This document shows, piece after piece, positions 9,701-17,400 of a stretch of DNA of 64,000 nt; the first letter of the stretch is position 1, and each line of letters starts with the position of its first letter. The notes under the pieces are model-generated. The model had not been told where the DNA came from and searched no databases. It saw only the letters and a program-made list of their open reading frames with translations. The DNA is taken from positions 58,293-122,292 of the forward strand of contig JAIQGH010000005.1 in the NCBI GenBank assembly GCA_020072655.1. The letters run 5' to 3'. The position numbers and the translations under genes are program-made. The DNA comes from Terriglobia bacterium. Its GTDB lineage: Bacteria; Acidobacteriota; Terriglobia; UBA7540.

Positions 9701-9966
9701 GTGTCCGTCATCGTGCCGGCGGCCAGGAGAAGCAATTGGCTGAAGTCCCGCTTGTTGAGCGGCAGTTCGGAGACTTCCTTTTCGGAAAGCCGCTCCCCGC
9801 CGCTCGCCGAACTTCCGGCAGCTCCGCTTTGGGTTGGAACGGGGCCCTGGCTTTGCGCCGGGGCCGGAGTTGGCTGTTTATCTTGAGAAAATGCCGCTGG
9901 AGCGCCGAGGCACAAACACGCTACAAGCGTCCAGAATTCGAAGAGCGGTGTCCTTGGAGACGTCAA
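6769..9966 (-). CDS. TonB-dependent receptor, Oar-like, lacking N-terminal regulatory-like domain
   Basis: A 1065-residue outer-membrane protein. A signal peptide (LVACLCLGAPAAFS) is followed by a Pro/Gln/Ser-rich linker, then a plug domain (about residues 60-180: ELPLNKRDFSQLLLLAAGT; AINGQRGTTTVFAMDG; VITRSGTDTAHGSVFEFLR), then a long beta-barrel ending in an aromatic residue (FSLKLIY), as outer-membrane barrels do. Most acidobacterial relatives begin with a carboxypeptidase-regulatory-like beta-sandwich; here it is absent and replaced by the short linker. The start appears to be a TTG at 9966. The gene is divergent from the second receptor. Ligand unknown; large plant- or microbe-derived glycans are a common guess for this group. 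Confidence 0.88.
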   Translation of the reverse strand: MTSPRTPLFEFWTLVACLCLGAPAAFSQDKQPTPAPAQSQGPVPTQSGAAGSSASGGERLSEKEVSELPLNKRDFSQLLLLAAGTMTDTNGAANFTQQFAINGQRGTTTVFAMDGIDTTDPELGGATFSNFNVDAIQEVRSSSGVMPAEIGHGAAGYTEVITRSGTDTAHGSVFEFLRNAVLDARNFFDRPSIASPGRIPPFVRNEFGFTIGGPVVLPGLYNGRKRTYFFGQYQGFRQVLGTTQVLSVPSLEERQGLDRSAFPGDTLYVPVNQQIGSVLARYPLPNDPQGPFGARTFATSSKVSTVTDQFSVRIDHRISDKGQLFARFSLNQVDGPLTNPNQTALDPSFATRFFDHQRNGGFRYTRTVSPNFVAETTVGFVRSTPVFAAINTTRPGLTFPDGLYESFNAPAGTLMGAFGTLLQVKQNVSYVRGSHSLKAGFEGRFNRDTTIWGSNPNGTYAFGGGTAYAPGDIPSASGRHDIRAGDPLPDTLSAFLTGTPFAYGISEAPPYFAQGERIGDSGVRREAYNFYLQDSWKVTPRLSLAYGLRYEVNSRIHEATHRTQGFRIVGADGRPVYPWEPGATLEYLVNPQPAYGKDWRGWGPRLALEWRVTDHTVWHAGGAITTLLTNLWQDNSLTGGFPYVAGLSRTALPGAPIPFEDSVVHVQLPSIYTVAGQRIYEEGPTTAVPPNTPLDVQRFQSDLAALTPGHQVQPLSPWWISQDFRNGYIGTYTAGFEHAFGDVKLSASYVATAGVHLVATQSINGYLGADPSFAPFLKVDASGTVTGGYSAAVLMTTRSHSTYHALQTGLEKTSTRAGLGLQASYTFSKSLDDTSAVLGGLFAVSGPVLQTTPQDPRNPAAEKGPSTFDTRHVFALSLIQSLPLDRVSFLRPLGKKLTSGWQILNITTLTSGPPFMVLSGIQQTGLGAGGADRPDQIGRPAFSTSRPVREDYFGRGSANADFFRIPIGVPGGTGPNQGRLGTLGRNTFRGPGFHNADFSLIKDTNFGRRGSTEAVTLQFRAEFFNVFNVVNFGLPMNVVRGSGFGIINKTAGTSRQTQFSLKLIY

Positions 9967-10298
9967 GTTGAGATGATCCTAATCCCCGGCCCGGCCCGGA
10001 GCAGACAGGGACAATTTGCCGCTCCGTGCGGACGCCCAACTAGCAGACCCGTTAGCTTGCCCTTGCCTGGCGCATTCGTCAAGGCCTGTTTGGCCACGGT
10101 CGTGACTCCGTCTTGCGTAGCGCCGACCGGAACCTGTCCCGATCTCATCGGGAGGCCCGCAGTTTGCGGCTATGCCGGGCGAAAGCCCGGCGCTACACAA
10201 CCAAAACGAGTCATTACCCGGCGTCAGAGAAGCTTCCCCGAATTGGACAGGATGAAGTACAATGCCTAGAGGTGCTCAGGGAAAGCCGTTTCTCAAGA
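9967..10298. promoter_or_regulatory. Divergent intergenic region between two TonB receptors
   Basis: About 330 bases from which both receptor genes must be transcribed. It contains two dispersed palindromes (10129-10154 and 10174-10196). No clear -35/-10 pair was picked on either strand. Confidence 0.4.
10129..10196. repeat. Composite REP-like element
   Basis: Two palindromes in series. The first is GGAACCTGTCCCGA followed by a short loop and TCGGGAG, shared with 25147-25172. The second is a GCCGGGC...GCCCGGC stem ending in GCTAC at 10174-10196, shared with 38178-38200 and 38310-38332. Confidence 0.7.
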
Positions 10299-12827
10299 AT
10301 GATTCAGAACCCGCCAACCCGCCGGCTAGTTTGGGCTGCGGGCCTGGCGGCGGTGCTGTTCGTGGTCTCGGCGCCCCTCTACCCCGCAACGCAGACCTTG
10401 CAGGGCGATGTGCGTGATGAAAAAGGAGCGCCGATTGAGGGCGCTATCTGCACGCTGACCGGGCCAACTCTGCGGCCGAGTGGCCTGACCGTCAAGACGG
10501 GGGAGAGCGGCGAAATCGAGTTCACGGGCCTGGTGCCGGGCAGCTACACGCTGACCTGCGCCGCCGTCACTCGCCAGCCGGTGGTAAAGGCCGGCATCGA
10601 GGTGACCGAATCGCAAGCCCCGGCTGTGGACGTTGTCCTGCCTCCCGAAGTCGTGGTGCGCGAAAAGGTTGAGGTGAAGGAAAAGGCCACCGCGGTCACT
10701 CAAGAGAGCACGACGCCGCCCGCCACGCTAAGCGCCCCGCAATTGCTCACCCTTCCGCTCACGGAGCAAAAGTTCAAGGCCTCTCTGCCGCTCGTGCCGG
10801 GCGTCGTGCGCACCCCCGACGGCAAGACGAACATCAAGGGCCAGGTCGAGACCCAGGGAATGCTGCTCGTGGATTCCGCGGAAACCGTTGACCCCGTCAC
10901 GGGCAGCTTCGCCATCGACGTGCCGCTCGACGCCATCGAATCCGTGGAGGTTCGCAAAACCGCGTATCAGGCCGAGTATGGCCGGTTCTCCGGCGGACTC
11001 ACCAGCGTCCAAACCAAGGCCCCCTCCAGCCAGTGGCACTTCGAGGTGAACGACTTCCTCCCCACGCCGCGCATCAAGAGCGGCCACATCGTGGGCATCG
11101 CTGACGACAAACCCCGCGCTTTCCTCACCGGCCCGCTCTGGACGAATAAGCTGAACTTTTCCGAGGCGGCCACCTACGATCTGCTCAAGCAGCCGGTGCG
11201 CGGCCTCGCCTGGCCCAAGAACGAGATCAAGACGCAGGGATACAACTCCTTCACGGTCTTCCAGTACATCTTTTCCGCGCAGCACCTGCTGACCACCGAC
11301 ATCAATGTTTTTCCCTTGCGCCGGCAGTATGCGGACATCAACTCCCTCGTCCCGCAGTCCGCCTCGACGGACTACGCCCAGCAGGGATACTCCGTCGAAC
11401 TCAACGATCAGTATCTTCTCCAATCCGGCGGAGCGCTGGCGGCGCTGGTGAAGTTCACTCACTTCGCGAGCAACGCGCATGGCCAGGGGCAGGAGGACAT
11501 GTTCCTCAGTCCCGACGGCCGCAGTGGCAATTTCTTCAACTCCTGGGACCGCACGAGCAACCAGCAGGAGGCCTCGCTGAGCTATCAATCCCCCCGCCGC
11601 CTTCCCTGGGGCCAACACATCTTCAAGGTAGGCTGTGATTTCGTCCACCGCTCCTATGACGGAATGAGCGTGTCGCGCCCGGTGCACTTACTGCGCGAGG
11701 ATGGGACGCTCGCTGGTCAAGTCGACTTTTCCGGGCCGGCCGCGCTCGGCGCCGAGGACACGGAAGTGGCGGCCTATATCCAAGATCATTGGATCCTCAA
11801 CAGTCATCTGGCGTTTGACGCGGGCTTTCGTTACTCCGGCCAGACCATTGGCGAAACCGCCGCTTTCTCGCCGCGGGTCGGCCTCGTCTACACGCCCAGT
11901 GAGTCGGGGCGGACGATCTTCCGCGCCGGCGTGGGCATCTTCAACGACCGCGTGCCGCTGCTGGCGGGCGACTTCCGCAGGAATCCCACCCGCACGCTCC
12001 GCTTCTTCGACGCGCAGGGCCAGCCCATCGGCACGCCCCTCATTTTCCAGAACGATTACGTGCGGGTAACCGAACAGGGGCAACACATCATCCCGCCCGG
12101 CAACGACTTGGGCAGCACGCCCTATAATGTGACCTGGAACCTGGAAGTGAACCGCGAGATCGTTCCCCACGTCGTCGCGCGCTTCAGTTACCTTTCCAGC
12201 CGCACCTTCGCGCAATTTGTGATTAATCCCCAGGTCGTCCCAGGAAGCACGCCGATCCTGCTCCTGACCAACACCGGCGGGAGCCGTTACCACGAGGTGG
12301 AGACCACCCTCCGCGTGCGCACCAGCAGGCGCGCCGACGTTAATTTCTCCTACGTCTACAGCCTGGCGCGCGGCGACCTCAACACGCTGACCTCCATCTA
12401 CGTGCCCTTCGAGCAGCCGGTCATTCGCCCCAACGCCTATGCCGACCTGCCCTCGAATGTCCCCCACCGCGTCGTGACTTGGGGCCGTTTTCGGCTTCCC
12501 CGCGAGCTCACCGTCAGTCCGCTGCTCGACGTGCATACGGGATTTCCCTACTCGGCCATCGATGTGCTCCAGAATTATGTCGGCGCGCCCAACAGCCGCC
12601 GGTTTCCCACCTTCCTGTCACTCGACCTGCAGCTCACCAAGGACTTCCAGTTGCCTTTTAGCGGCTGGCTTAAGAAACACAAGTTCCGGGGCGAATTCCG
12701 AATCTACAATCTCACCAATCATTCCAACCCCCGCGACGTGCTGGCGAATGTCGCCTCGCCGAACTTCGGCCAATACCTGGGCTTCCAGCACCGCCTCTTC
12801 GACGCCGGACTGGATATCGTCTACTGA
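10299..12827 (+). CDS. TonB-dependent receptor with carboxypeptidase-regulatory-like domain
   Basis: An 842-residue outer-membrane protein. A signal peptide occupies the first about 30 residues (LAAVLFVVSAPLYPA). Residues 32-115 form a carboxypeptidase-regulatory-like beta-sandwich (GDVRDEKGAPIEGAICTLTG; GLVPGSYTLTC). A plug-like region follows (QLLTLPLTEQKFKASLPLVPG; LLVDSAETVDPVTG; AYQAEYGRFSGGLTSVQTK), then a barrel ending in an aromatic (LDIVY). The ATG at 10299 was chosen because it gives a proper signal peptide; the frame is open upstream through repeat DNA. The barrel is shorter than in the neighbouring receptor. Transcribed away from that receptor and convergent with the Xre gene, with a 3-base gap. 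Confidence 0.86.
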   Translation: MIQNPPTRRLVWAAGLAAVLFVVSAPLYPATQTLQGDVRDEKGAPIEGAICTLTGPTLRPSGLTVKTGESGEIEFTGLVPGSYTLTCAAVTRQPVVKAGIEVTESQAPAVDVVLPPEVVVREKVEVKEKATAVTQESTTPPATLSAPQLLTLPLTEQKFKASLPLVPGVVRTPDGKTNIKGQVETQGMLLVDSAETVDPVTGSFAIDVPLDAIESVEVRKTAYQAEYGRFSGGLTSVQTKAPSSQWHFEVNDFLPTPRIKSGHIVGIADDKPRAFLTGPLWTNKLNFSEAATYDLLKQPVRGLAWPKNEIKTQGYNSFTVFQYIFSAQHLLTTDINVFPLRRQYADINSLVPQSASTDYAQQGYSVELNDQYLLQSGGALAALVKFTHFASNAHGQGQEDMFLSPDGRSGNFFNSWDRTSNQQEASLSYQSPRRLPWGQHIFKVGCDFVHRSYDGMSVSRPVHLLREDGTLAGQVDFSGPAALGAEDTEVAAYIQDHWILNSHLAFDAGFRYSGQTIGETAAFSPRVGLVYTPSESGRTIFRAGVGIFNDRVPLLAGDFRRNPTRTLRFFDAQGQPIGTPLIFQNDYVRVTEQGQHIIPPGNDLGSTPYNVTWNLEVNREIVPHVVARFSYLSSRTFAQFVINPQVVPGSTPILLLTNTGGSRYHEVETTLRVRTSRRADVNFSYVYSLARGDLNTLTSIYVPFEQPVIRPNAYADLPSNVPHRVVTWGRFRLPRELTVSPLLDVHTGFPYSAIDVLQNYVGAPNSRRFPTFLSLDLQLTKDFQLPFSGWLKKHKFRGEFRIYNLTNHSNPRDVLANVASPNFGQYLGFQHRLFDAGLDIVY

Positions 12828-12830
12828 ATC

Positions 12831-13316
12831 TCAGACTCCCGAGCTCTCAAGCTGTGCGCTCAAAGAAACCGAACCGTGGGCTTTACGGCGGCCCTCGCTA
12901 GAGGAGATCAGGGAGCTGAGGAGCAGGTCGAGCGAGTCGAGAACGCGCGGGTTGGCGTCCTGGATCAGATAATTCGCCATGCGCAGCAACTGCAACTGGC
13001 GGGACGTGTAGCTCTCGGCGCCGGACGGCAGCTTGCGTTTCCTGCGGCTGCTGCGCAGCGAGTCCATGATGCAGTTCCCCGACTGCGTCACCGCGCACTG
13101 GTGGAGCGACCAGCCGGCGGAGCCTTCGCGGAAGAGTTCGGCGAGCGGCACCTCCAGGGCATCGGCGATTTTGCGCAGCGTTCCGGGGCGCGGCTCGAGC
13201 CGGCGATTCTCGATGCGCGAGAGATAAGAGCTCGCGATCCCCGAACGCCGGCTTAGTTCGACCTGACTGAGGTTTTTCTGCGTGCGCGCCTGCAGGATAC
13301 GCGTCCCGATGTTCAT
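12831..13316 (-). CDS. Xre-family transcriptional regulator
   Basis: A 161-residue protein with an N-terminal Cro/C1-type helix-turn-helix (GTRILQARTQKNLSQVELSR; SSYLSRIENRRLEPRPGTL; EVPLAELF) over residues 1-62. The remaining hundred residues are polar with a basic patch (SSRRKRKLPSG) and no recognised domain. Upstream, between 13350 and 13365, lies an imperfect palindrome that could be its own operator, and a similar sequence lies near the divergent plus-strand promoter at 13392. It may therefore control both itself and the divergent transcript. Confidence 0.88.
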   Translation of the reverse strand: MNIGTRILQARTQKNLSQVELSRRSGIASSYLSRIENRRLEPRPGTLRKIADALEVPLAELFREGSAGWSLHQCAVTQSGNCIMDSLRSSRRKRKLPSGAESYTSRQLQLLRMANYLIQDANPRVLDSLDLLLSSLISSSEGRRKAHGSVSLSAQLESSGV

Positions 13317-13349
13317 AGGCCCTCCCCATCTTGCTTTGCGGCCAATATC

Positions 13350-13365
13350 TTAACATATCTGTAAA
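13350..13365. promoter_or_regulatory. Candidate operator in front of the Xre gene
   Basis: Imperfect palindrome TTAACATATCTGTAAA in an AT-rich island about 35-50 bases upstream of the Xre start. A related sequence (ACATCTCGTTAAAG) overlaps the divergent plus-strand promoter at 13392-13419. Autoregulation is an inference. Confidence 0.35.
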
Positions 13366-13391
13366 ATAATTCCGCCTTTTTGGCCATCTCC

Positions 13392-13419
13392 TTGACATCT
13401 CGTTAAAGTGCGCTAATTT
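13392..13419 (+). promoter_or_regulatory. Sigma70-type promoter reading into a gene-free stretch
   Basis: TTGACA at 13392-13397 and TAATTT at 13414-13419 with a 16-base spacer, in a locally AT-rich patch. The predicted transcript begins near 13426 and meets no credible coding region until the Mut7-C gene about 500 bases away. Confidence 0.5.
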
Positions 13420-13425
13420 AGTAAT

Positions 13426-13800
13426 GGATACGGGGCCCTTTGACAGATTGCCGGGGAGACTTGTTGGTCTGTCCGCCGGCGGGTGGACAGCGGCACTCTG
13501 AGGGGGCACGAAGACGGAATTATTGAGGGCCCCGGGTGCTCCGAGGAAAAGCATCGGAACGGCAGGAGACGGCCCACGCAACGCGCCAGGCGCGGGAGCA
13601 AGGCGCTCCTGAGTAAGCAGTTCCGGAGCTTGGCAGCAGGTCTCCCGGCGAAGGATTTGGTAGCGAGGCGGGCAGGGGTGCCCGCCCGAGGAGGTGAAAA
13701 GGCGGCCGAGCCGCCGTAAGCCAATCTACCGACAAGCCCACCGACCCGTCCGGGACCTTTTACACACCCCAATCCTGCCTCATAAGCCCTGAGCCGGACG
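13426..13800 (+). ncRNA. Candidate structured RNA or long leader, family unknown
   Basis: Downstream of the promoter at 13392 lie some 370 bases with no convincing coding frame but much pairing potential. GGGGCCCT (from 13434) can pair with AGGGCCCC about 100 bases later, closing a multi-hairpin unit. Further hairpins are GCGGGCA/TGCCCGC and GGCGGC/GCCGCC near 13670-13720, and an 11-bp perfect pair GACCCGTCCGG / CCGGACGGGTC around 13745-13802. RNase P and tmRNA signatures were looked for and not found. It could be a stand-alone RNA or a 5' leader of the Mut7-C gene. Confidence 0.3.
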
Positions 13801-13824
13801 GGTCTGCCCTTTTTCGATCAGCGT

Positions 13825-13849
13825 GGCCCCGATGGTTTTTGTCGGGGCC
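13825..13849. repeat. REP-like hairpin, possible terminator
   Basis: Perfect 8-bp arms GGCCCCGA / TCGGGGCC around a T-rich loop. The arms match the dispersed element at 26971, 38157 and 39558. No T-tract follows, so intrinsic termination is uncertain. Confidence 0.5.
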
Positions 13850-13953
13850 CCATCCCACGCAGGACCATCATGTTCATTGCCGGAGAGTCGCTCTCCCCCG
13901 GCGTGCTAGAATGCCCTGCCTGGAGGGGCTGTTTGCGCCTGCACGGTCAACCG

Positions 13954-14430
13954 ATGGACCAGGCGTCGATTTCGTTTGCCGCCGACCGAATGCTGGGCCG
14001 CTTGGCGCGCATGTTGCGCTTGCTAGGCTACGACACTGATTACTCGCCTCGGTTCACAACCGCCGCTCTCCAGGAAACTGCCCGCGAAGGTGTCCGCACC
14101 ATTCTCACGCGCGGCCACGCCGAAAACCGCTTTCGAGGCCTGACTAACGTCTTCAGTGTGCAGAGCGAGCTTGCGCCCGCCCAGTTGCGCGAAGTCGTCG
14201 AGCGATTTCAGCTCGACACACGCTCCTGCCTGTGGACGCGCTGCACGCTGTGCAACGCCCGAATCGAACGCGTGGAGAAGGCAACCGTGGTAGACCAGGT
14301 GCCTCCCAAGGTGGCGGAACTACATGAGGACTTTTTCCGCTGCTCAGGCTGCGGGCAGATCTACTGGCAGGGATCGCACGTCGAGCGGATTCTCAAGAAC
14401 CTCGCTGCCCTGCTCAATCCGGAGCAGTAA
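13954..14430 (+). CDS. Mut7-C RNase-domain protein with zinc ribbon
   Basis: A 158-residue protein with the Mut7-C layout: FAADRMLGRLARMLRLLGYDT near the N-terminus is the PIN-like acidic start (quoted core ADRMLGRLARMLRLLGYD), then a strand ILTRG, then a zinc ribbon with CTLCNAR and CSGCGQIYWQGSH. In most relatives the strand reads LTRD; here Gly replaces that Asp, so catalytic competence is in doubt. An in-frame ATG at 13870 would add 28 residues that do not look conserved, so the ATG at 13954 was preferred, although neither has a strong ribosome site. It is likely an RNA-binding or nuclease protein of unknown substrate. Confidence 0.82.
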   Translation: MDQASISFAADRMLGRLARMLRLLGYDTDYSPRFTTAALQETAREGVRTILTRGHAENRFRGLTNVFSVQSELAPAQLREVVERFQLDTRSCLWTRCTLCNARIERVEKATVVDQVPPKVAELHEDFFRCSGCGQIYWQGSHVERILKNLAALLNPEQ

Positions 14431-14475
14431 GGGCGGCGCTTACCCCACCCCCGGTCCCGCGCTGCCGGACCGTGA

Positions 14476-17400
14476 CTAATTCACCTGCAGCGTCACGCTC
14501 GTCGAGTTCGTGAGGCTACTGGGTGTCGAGCCGGAGGAATTCGTGTACGTGCCCGTCACTTTCAGCGAGTAAGTCCCCGCTGGCGTTCCGCGGGATGTCC
14601 AGCTGAGTGACCCGCCTCCGCCGCAGGCCGCCCACAGCAGCATGAGCAACAGCGCCGCCAGCAGCAGCACCGACTTCAGCGCCGGTGTGCCCACCGGTGA
14701 AATCACTCGGCGGCGAGACGCCGCTACGACAAGCATCGCCAATCCCACGAGGAGGAACAGGCCGGGCTTGCGGCCCAGCGGCGGCCAATGGAATCGTGCG
14801 CCCGGCGCCGCCGCTCGCGCCGTGGTCGCCACCTGCAACTTCACCGGCACCAGGCTCGCTCCATCGAGCGTCACCGCAGCCGGCGTCAGCGTACAACTCG
14901 CCGCGCGCGGCGCCCCATTGCACGCCAGCGCCACCGGCCCCGCCAGCCCGTTGATGGGCCGATTCGTCGGCGCGTAGCTCGCCGTCTCGCCCGCCCGCAC
15001 GCTCGCCGCATCCGGCGCCCGCGTGAAAGCGAAATCCGAGAGCAGCACGTTCACCGCCTCCGACGCGGCGCGGAACTCACTCACCGAGTTCACCACCACC
15101 CGCACCGCGTCCACCGCCACCGCTCGCAGGTTCCCGACCGTCAAGCGACTTGTGCCGCTGGGTGGAATCACCGCCGGGTTCAGCGCGCACTGCGCCGGAT
15201 TGTCGGGCGTGCAGGTCAGATTCAGATTGACCGGCGAGCAGCTCGGTTTGCTGTCGGCAATCTCAAAATCCGCCGCCTCCGTGCCGCGCAGCACGGTCGC
15301 CGATCGCACCTGCGCCAGCAAGTGGCACTCCGGCAAGCCGTTGCCGGACAAGCTCACCGTGTTCCCACTTGTCACGGGGGGACTGGTGGTCACGGTCAGC
15401 GTCCCCGTCCACGCTCCCACCTCCGTGGGATGGAATTTCACCCCGATGATGCAATTCGCCTGGGGCTGTAGCGCCAGAGAAGCGCTGCAAGTGGTATGCG
15501 CGGGGTCAGGGTCGACGAAAAACGCGACCGGCGTCATCGAAATGCCGGTGATGACGAGCGAAGCGCTTCCCGTGTTGGTCAGCGTCACGGGCTTCGAGGG
15601 GCAGTCGAGATTCAGCGGGTTGCCGGCGAAGCTGACGCCCGCCAGCGGAGTCAAAGTCACTGCCGGCGCAGAGGTGCCCGTGCCGCTCAGGCTGATCGTC
15701 TGCGGGCTACCGGCTCCGGAAAAGGTGACCGTTGCTGACCCCGGCCTAGCTCCTCCGGCGCTCGGCGTGAAGGTGATATCGAGGTTGCAAATAGCTCCGG
15801 CCGCTAAGCTCGCTCCGCAGGGGTTGGTCTGGGCAGTCACGGCAAAATCGCCGGACGTTGCGAAGCTTGTGGTCAAACTTGTGTCGCCGATATTGGTCAA
15901 GGTGATCGTTTGCGTCGCGCTCTCGCCCACAACCTGGCTTCCGAAGTCCAGGCTCGTCGGGGAGAAGTAGAGCGGCATATTCAGGAGAATAGAAACCGCG
16001 TTGGAACCGCCGTCCGCAACTGCTAGATCAGGGCGGCCATCCCCGTTGAAGTCGGCCGGAACAACCCCAAACGGCGACGCCCCGGTGGGAAAGTCGAGGC
16101 GTGATTGAAACGTTCCGTCCCCATTGCCCAATAGGACGGAAACAACGTTGGAAGCGTTCTCACTGAAAATCAGGTCGAGCCTTCCGTCACCATTCAGGTC
16201 TTGGGAAGCGACCAAGTGGGGGGCGGACTTTCCTGCGTAATCCACCTTGGGTTGGAATGTGCCATCGCCTTTGCCGAGGAAGATGGAAATCGTGTTACTC
16301 CCAGGGTTAGTGACAGCTAAGTCTTGGTTGCCATCTCCGTTAAAATCAGCTACAGCCACTCCCCACGGACTTGTGCCTGCGGCATACTCAACATGGCTCG
16401 GGAAGGTCCCATCTCCGTTGCCGAGGAGAATCGAGACGGTCCCCGGGGTAGAGTCGGCGGTCGCCAGATCCAACTTGCCATCGCCGTTGAAGTCACCCAC
16501 CGCCACGAAGACGGCGCCGAAGCCCGCGGCGTAATCGACGCGCGGCTGGAAGGTCCCGTCTCCGTTTCCCAAAAGAATCGAGACGATGCCCCCGCCCAAG
16601 CTACCTGGCTGCGCGATTGCCAGGTCGAGTTTGCCATCCTGATTGAGGTCGGCCGCCGTCACACACCAGGGGGCACTACTTAGGGTGCCTCCCACCGACA
16701 CCGGCGCCCCGAAGGTCCCGTCTCCGTTTCCCAAAAGAATCGACAGGGTGCCGGCTTCAATGTTAGCAACCGCCAAATCCAGCTTGCCATCGCGGTTGAA
16801 ATCGCCCGCTGCTACCGACCGGGAGCGGCCGCCGGCAGCATAGTCCACGTGCGCCCCGAACGTCCCGTCCCCGTTGCCCAGGAGAATTGAGGCCGTGCTG
16901 GCAAACCCGCTCGTAGCCAAGTCCAATTTGCCGTCGCCGTTGAAATCACCCGCCGCCACTCCCACCGGGCCGGAGGCGGTGGCGAAGTCGGTCTTAGCCG
17001 TGAACGCGACCAGCGGTCGCGTGGGAAGCGTGGCGCCCGTCCCGGAGAGCGGCACGACGCGCGGGCTGTATGGCCCGTCGTCTGTGATGGTCAGCGTGCC
17101 GCCACGGCTTCCGGGGGAAGACGGTGAAAAGGTCACGCTGATGGTGCAACTCGAGCCGGGGCTGATTGAACTGGGGCAATCATTCGTCTGAGCGAAATCC
17201 CCGTTTGTGACGATGCTGGCTACATTAAGCACGGTGCCTGTAAGCAGACCGTATTGCACCGTCTTCGCAGCACTGGTCGTGCCCACCAACTGACTGCCGA
17301 AGGTGAGGGCGGTCGGCGCGAGCGTCACGACTACGCCAACGGGTGGGGCAATGCCCGTGCCACTAAGAGCCACTACGTGCGGGCTCAAGTAAGCGTTATC

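Noticed and set aside
13483..13719. Possible 78-residue protein within the candidate RNA
   Set aside because: Basic, low-complexity translation, no ribosome site and no recognisable family.
13426..13800. RNase P RNA or tmRNA identity for the hairpin-rich stretch
   Set aside because: The conserved RNase P core (GAGGAAAGTCC type) is only vaguely matched by GAGGAAAAGC and the other conserved regions are missing; no tRNA-like ends for tmRNA.
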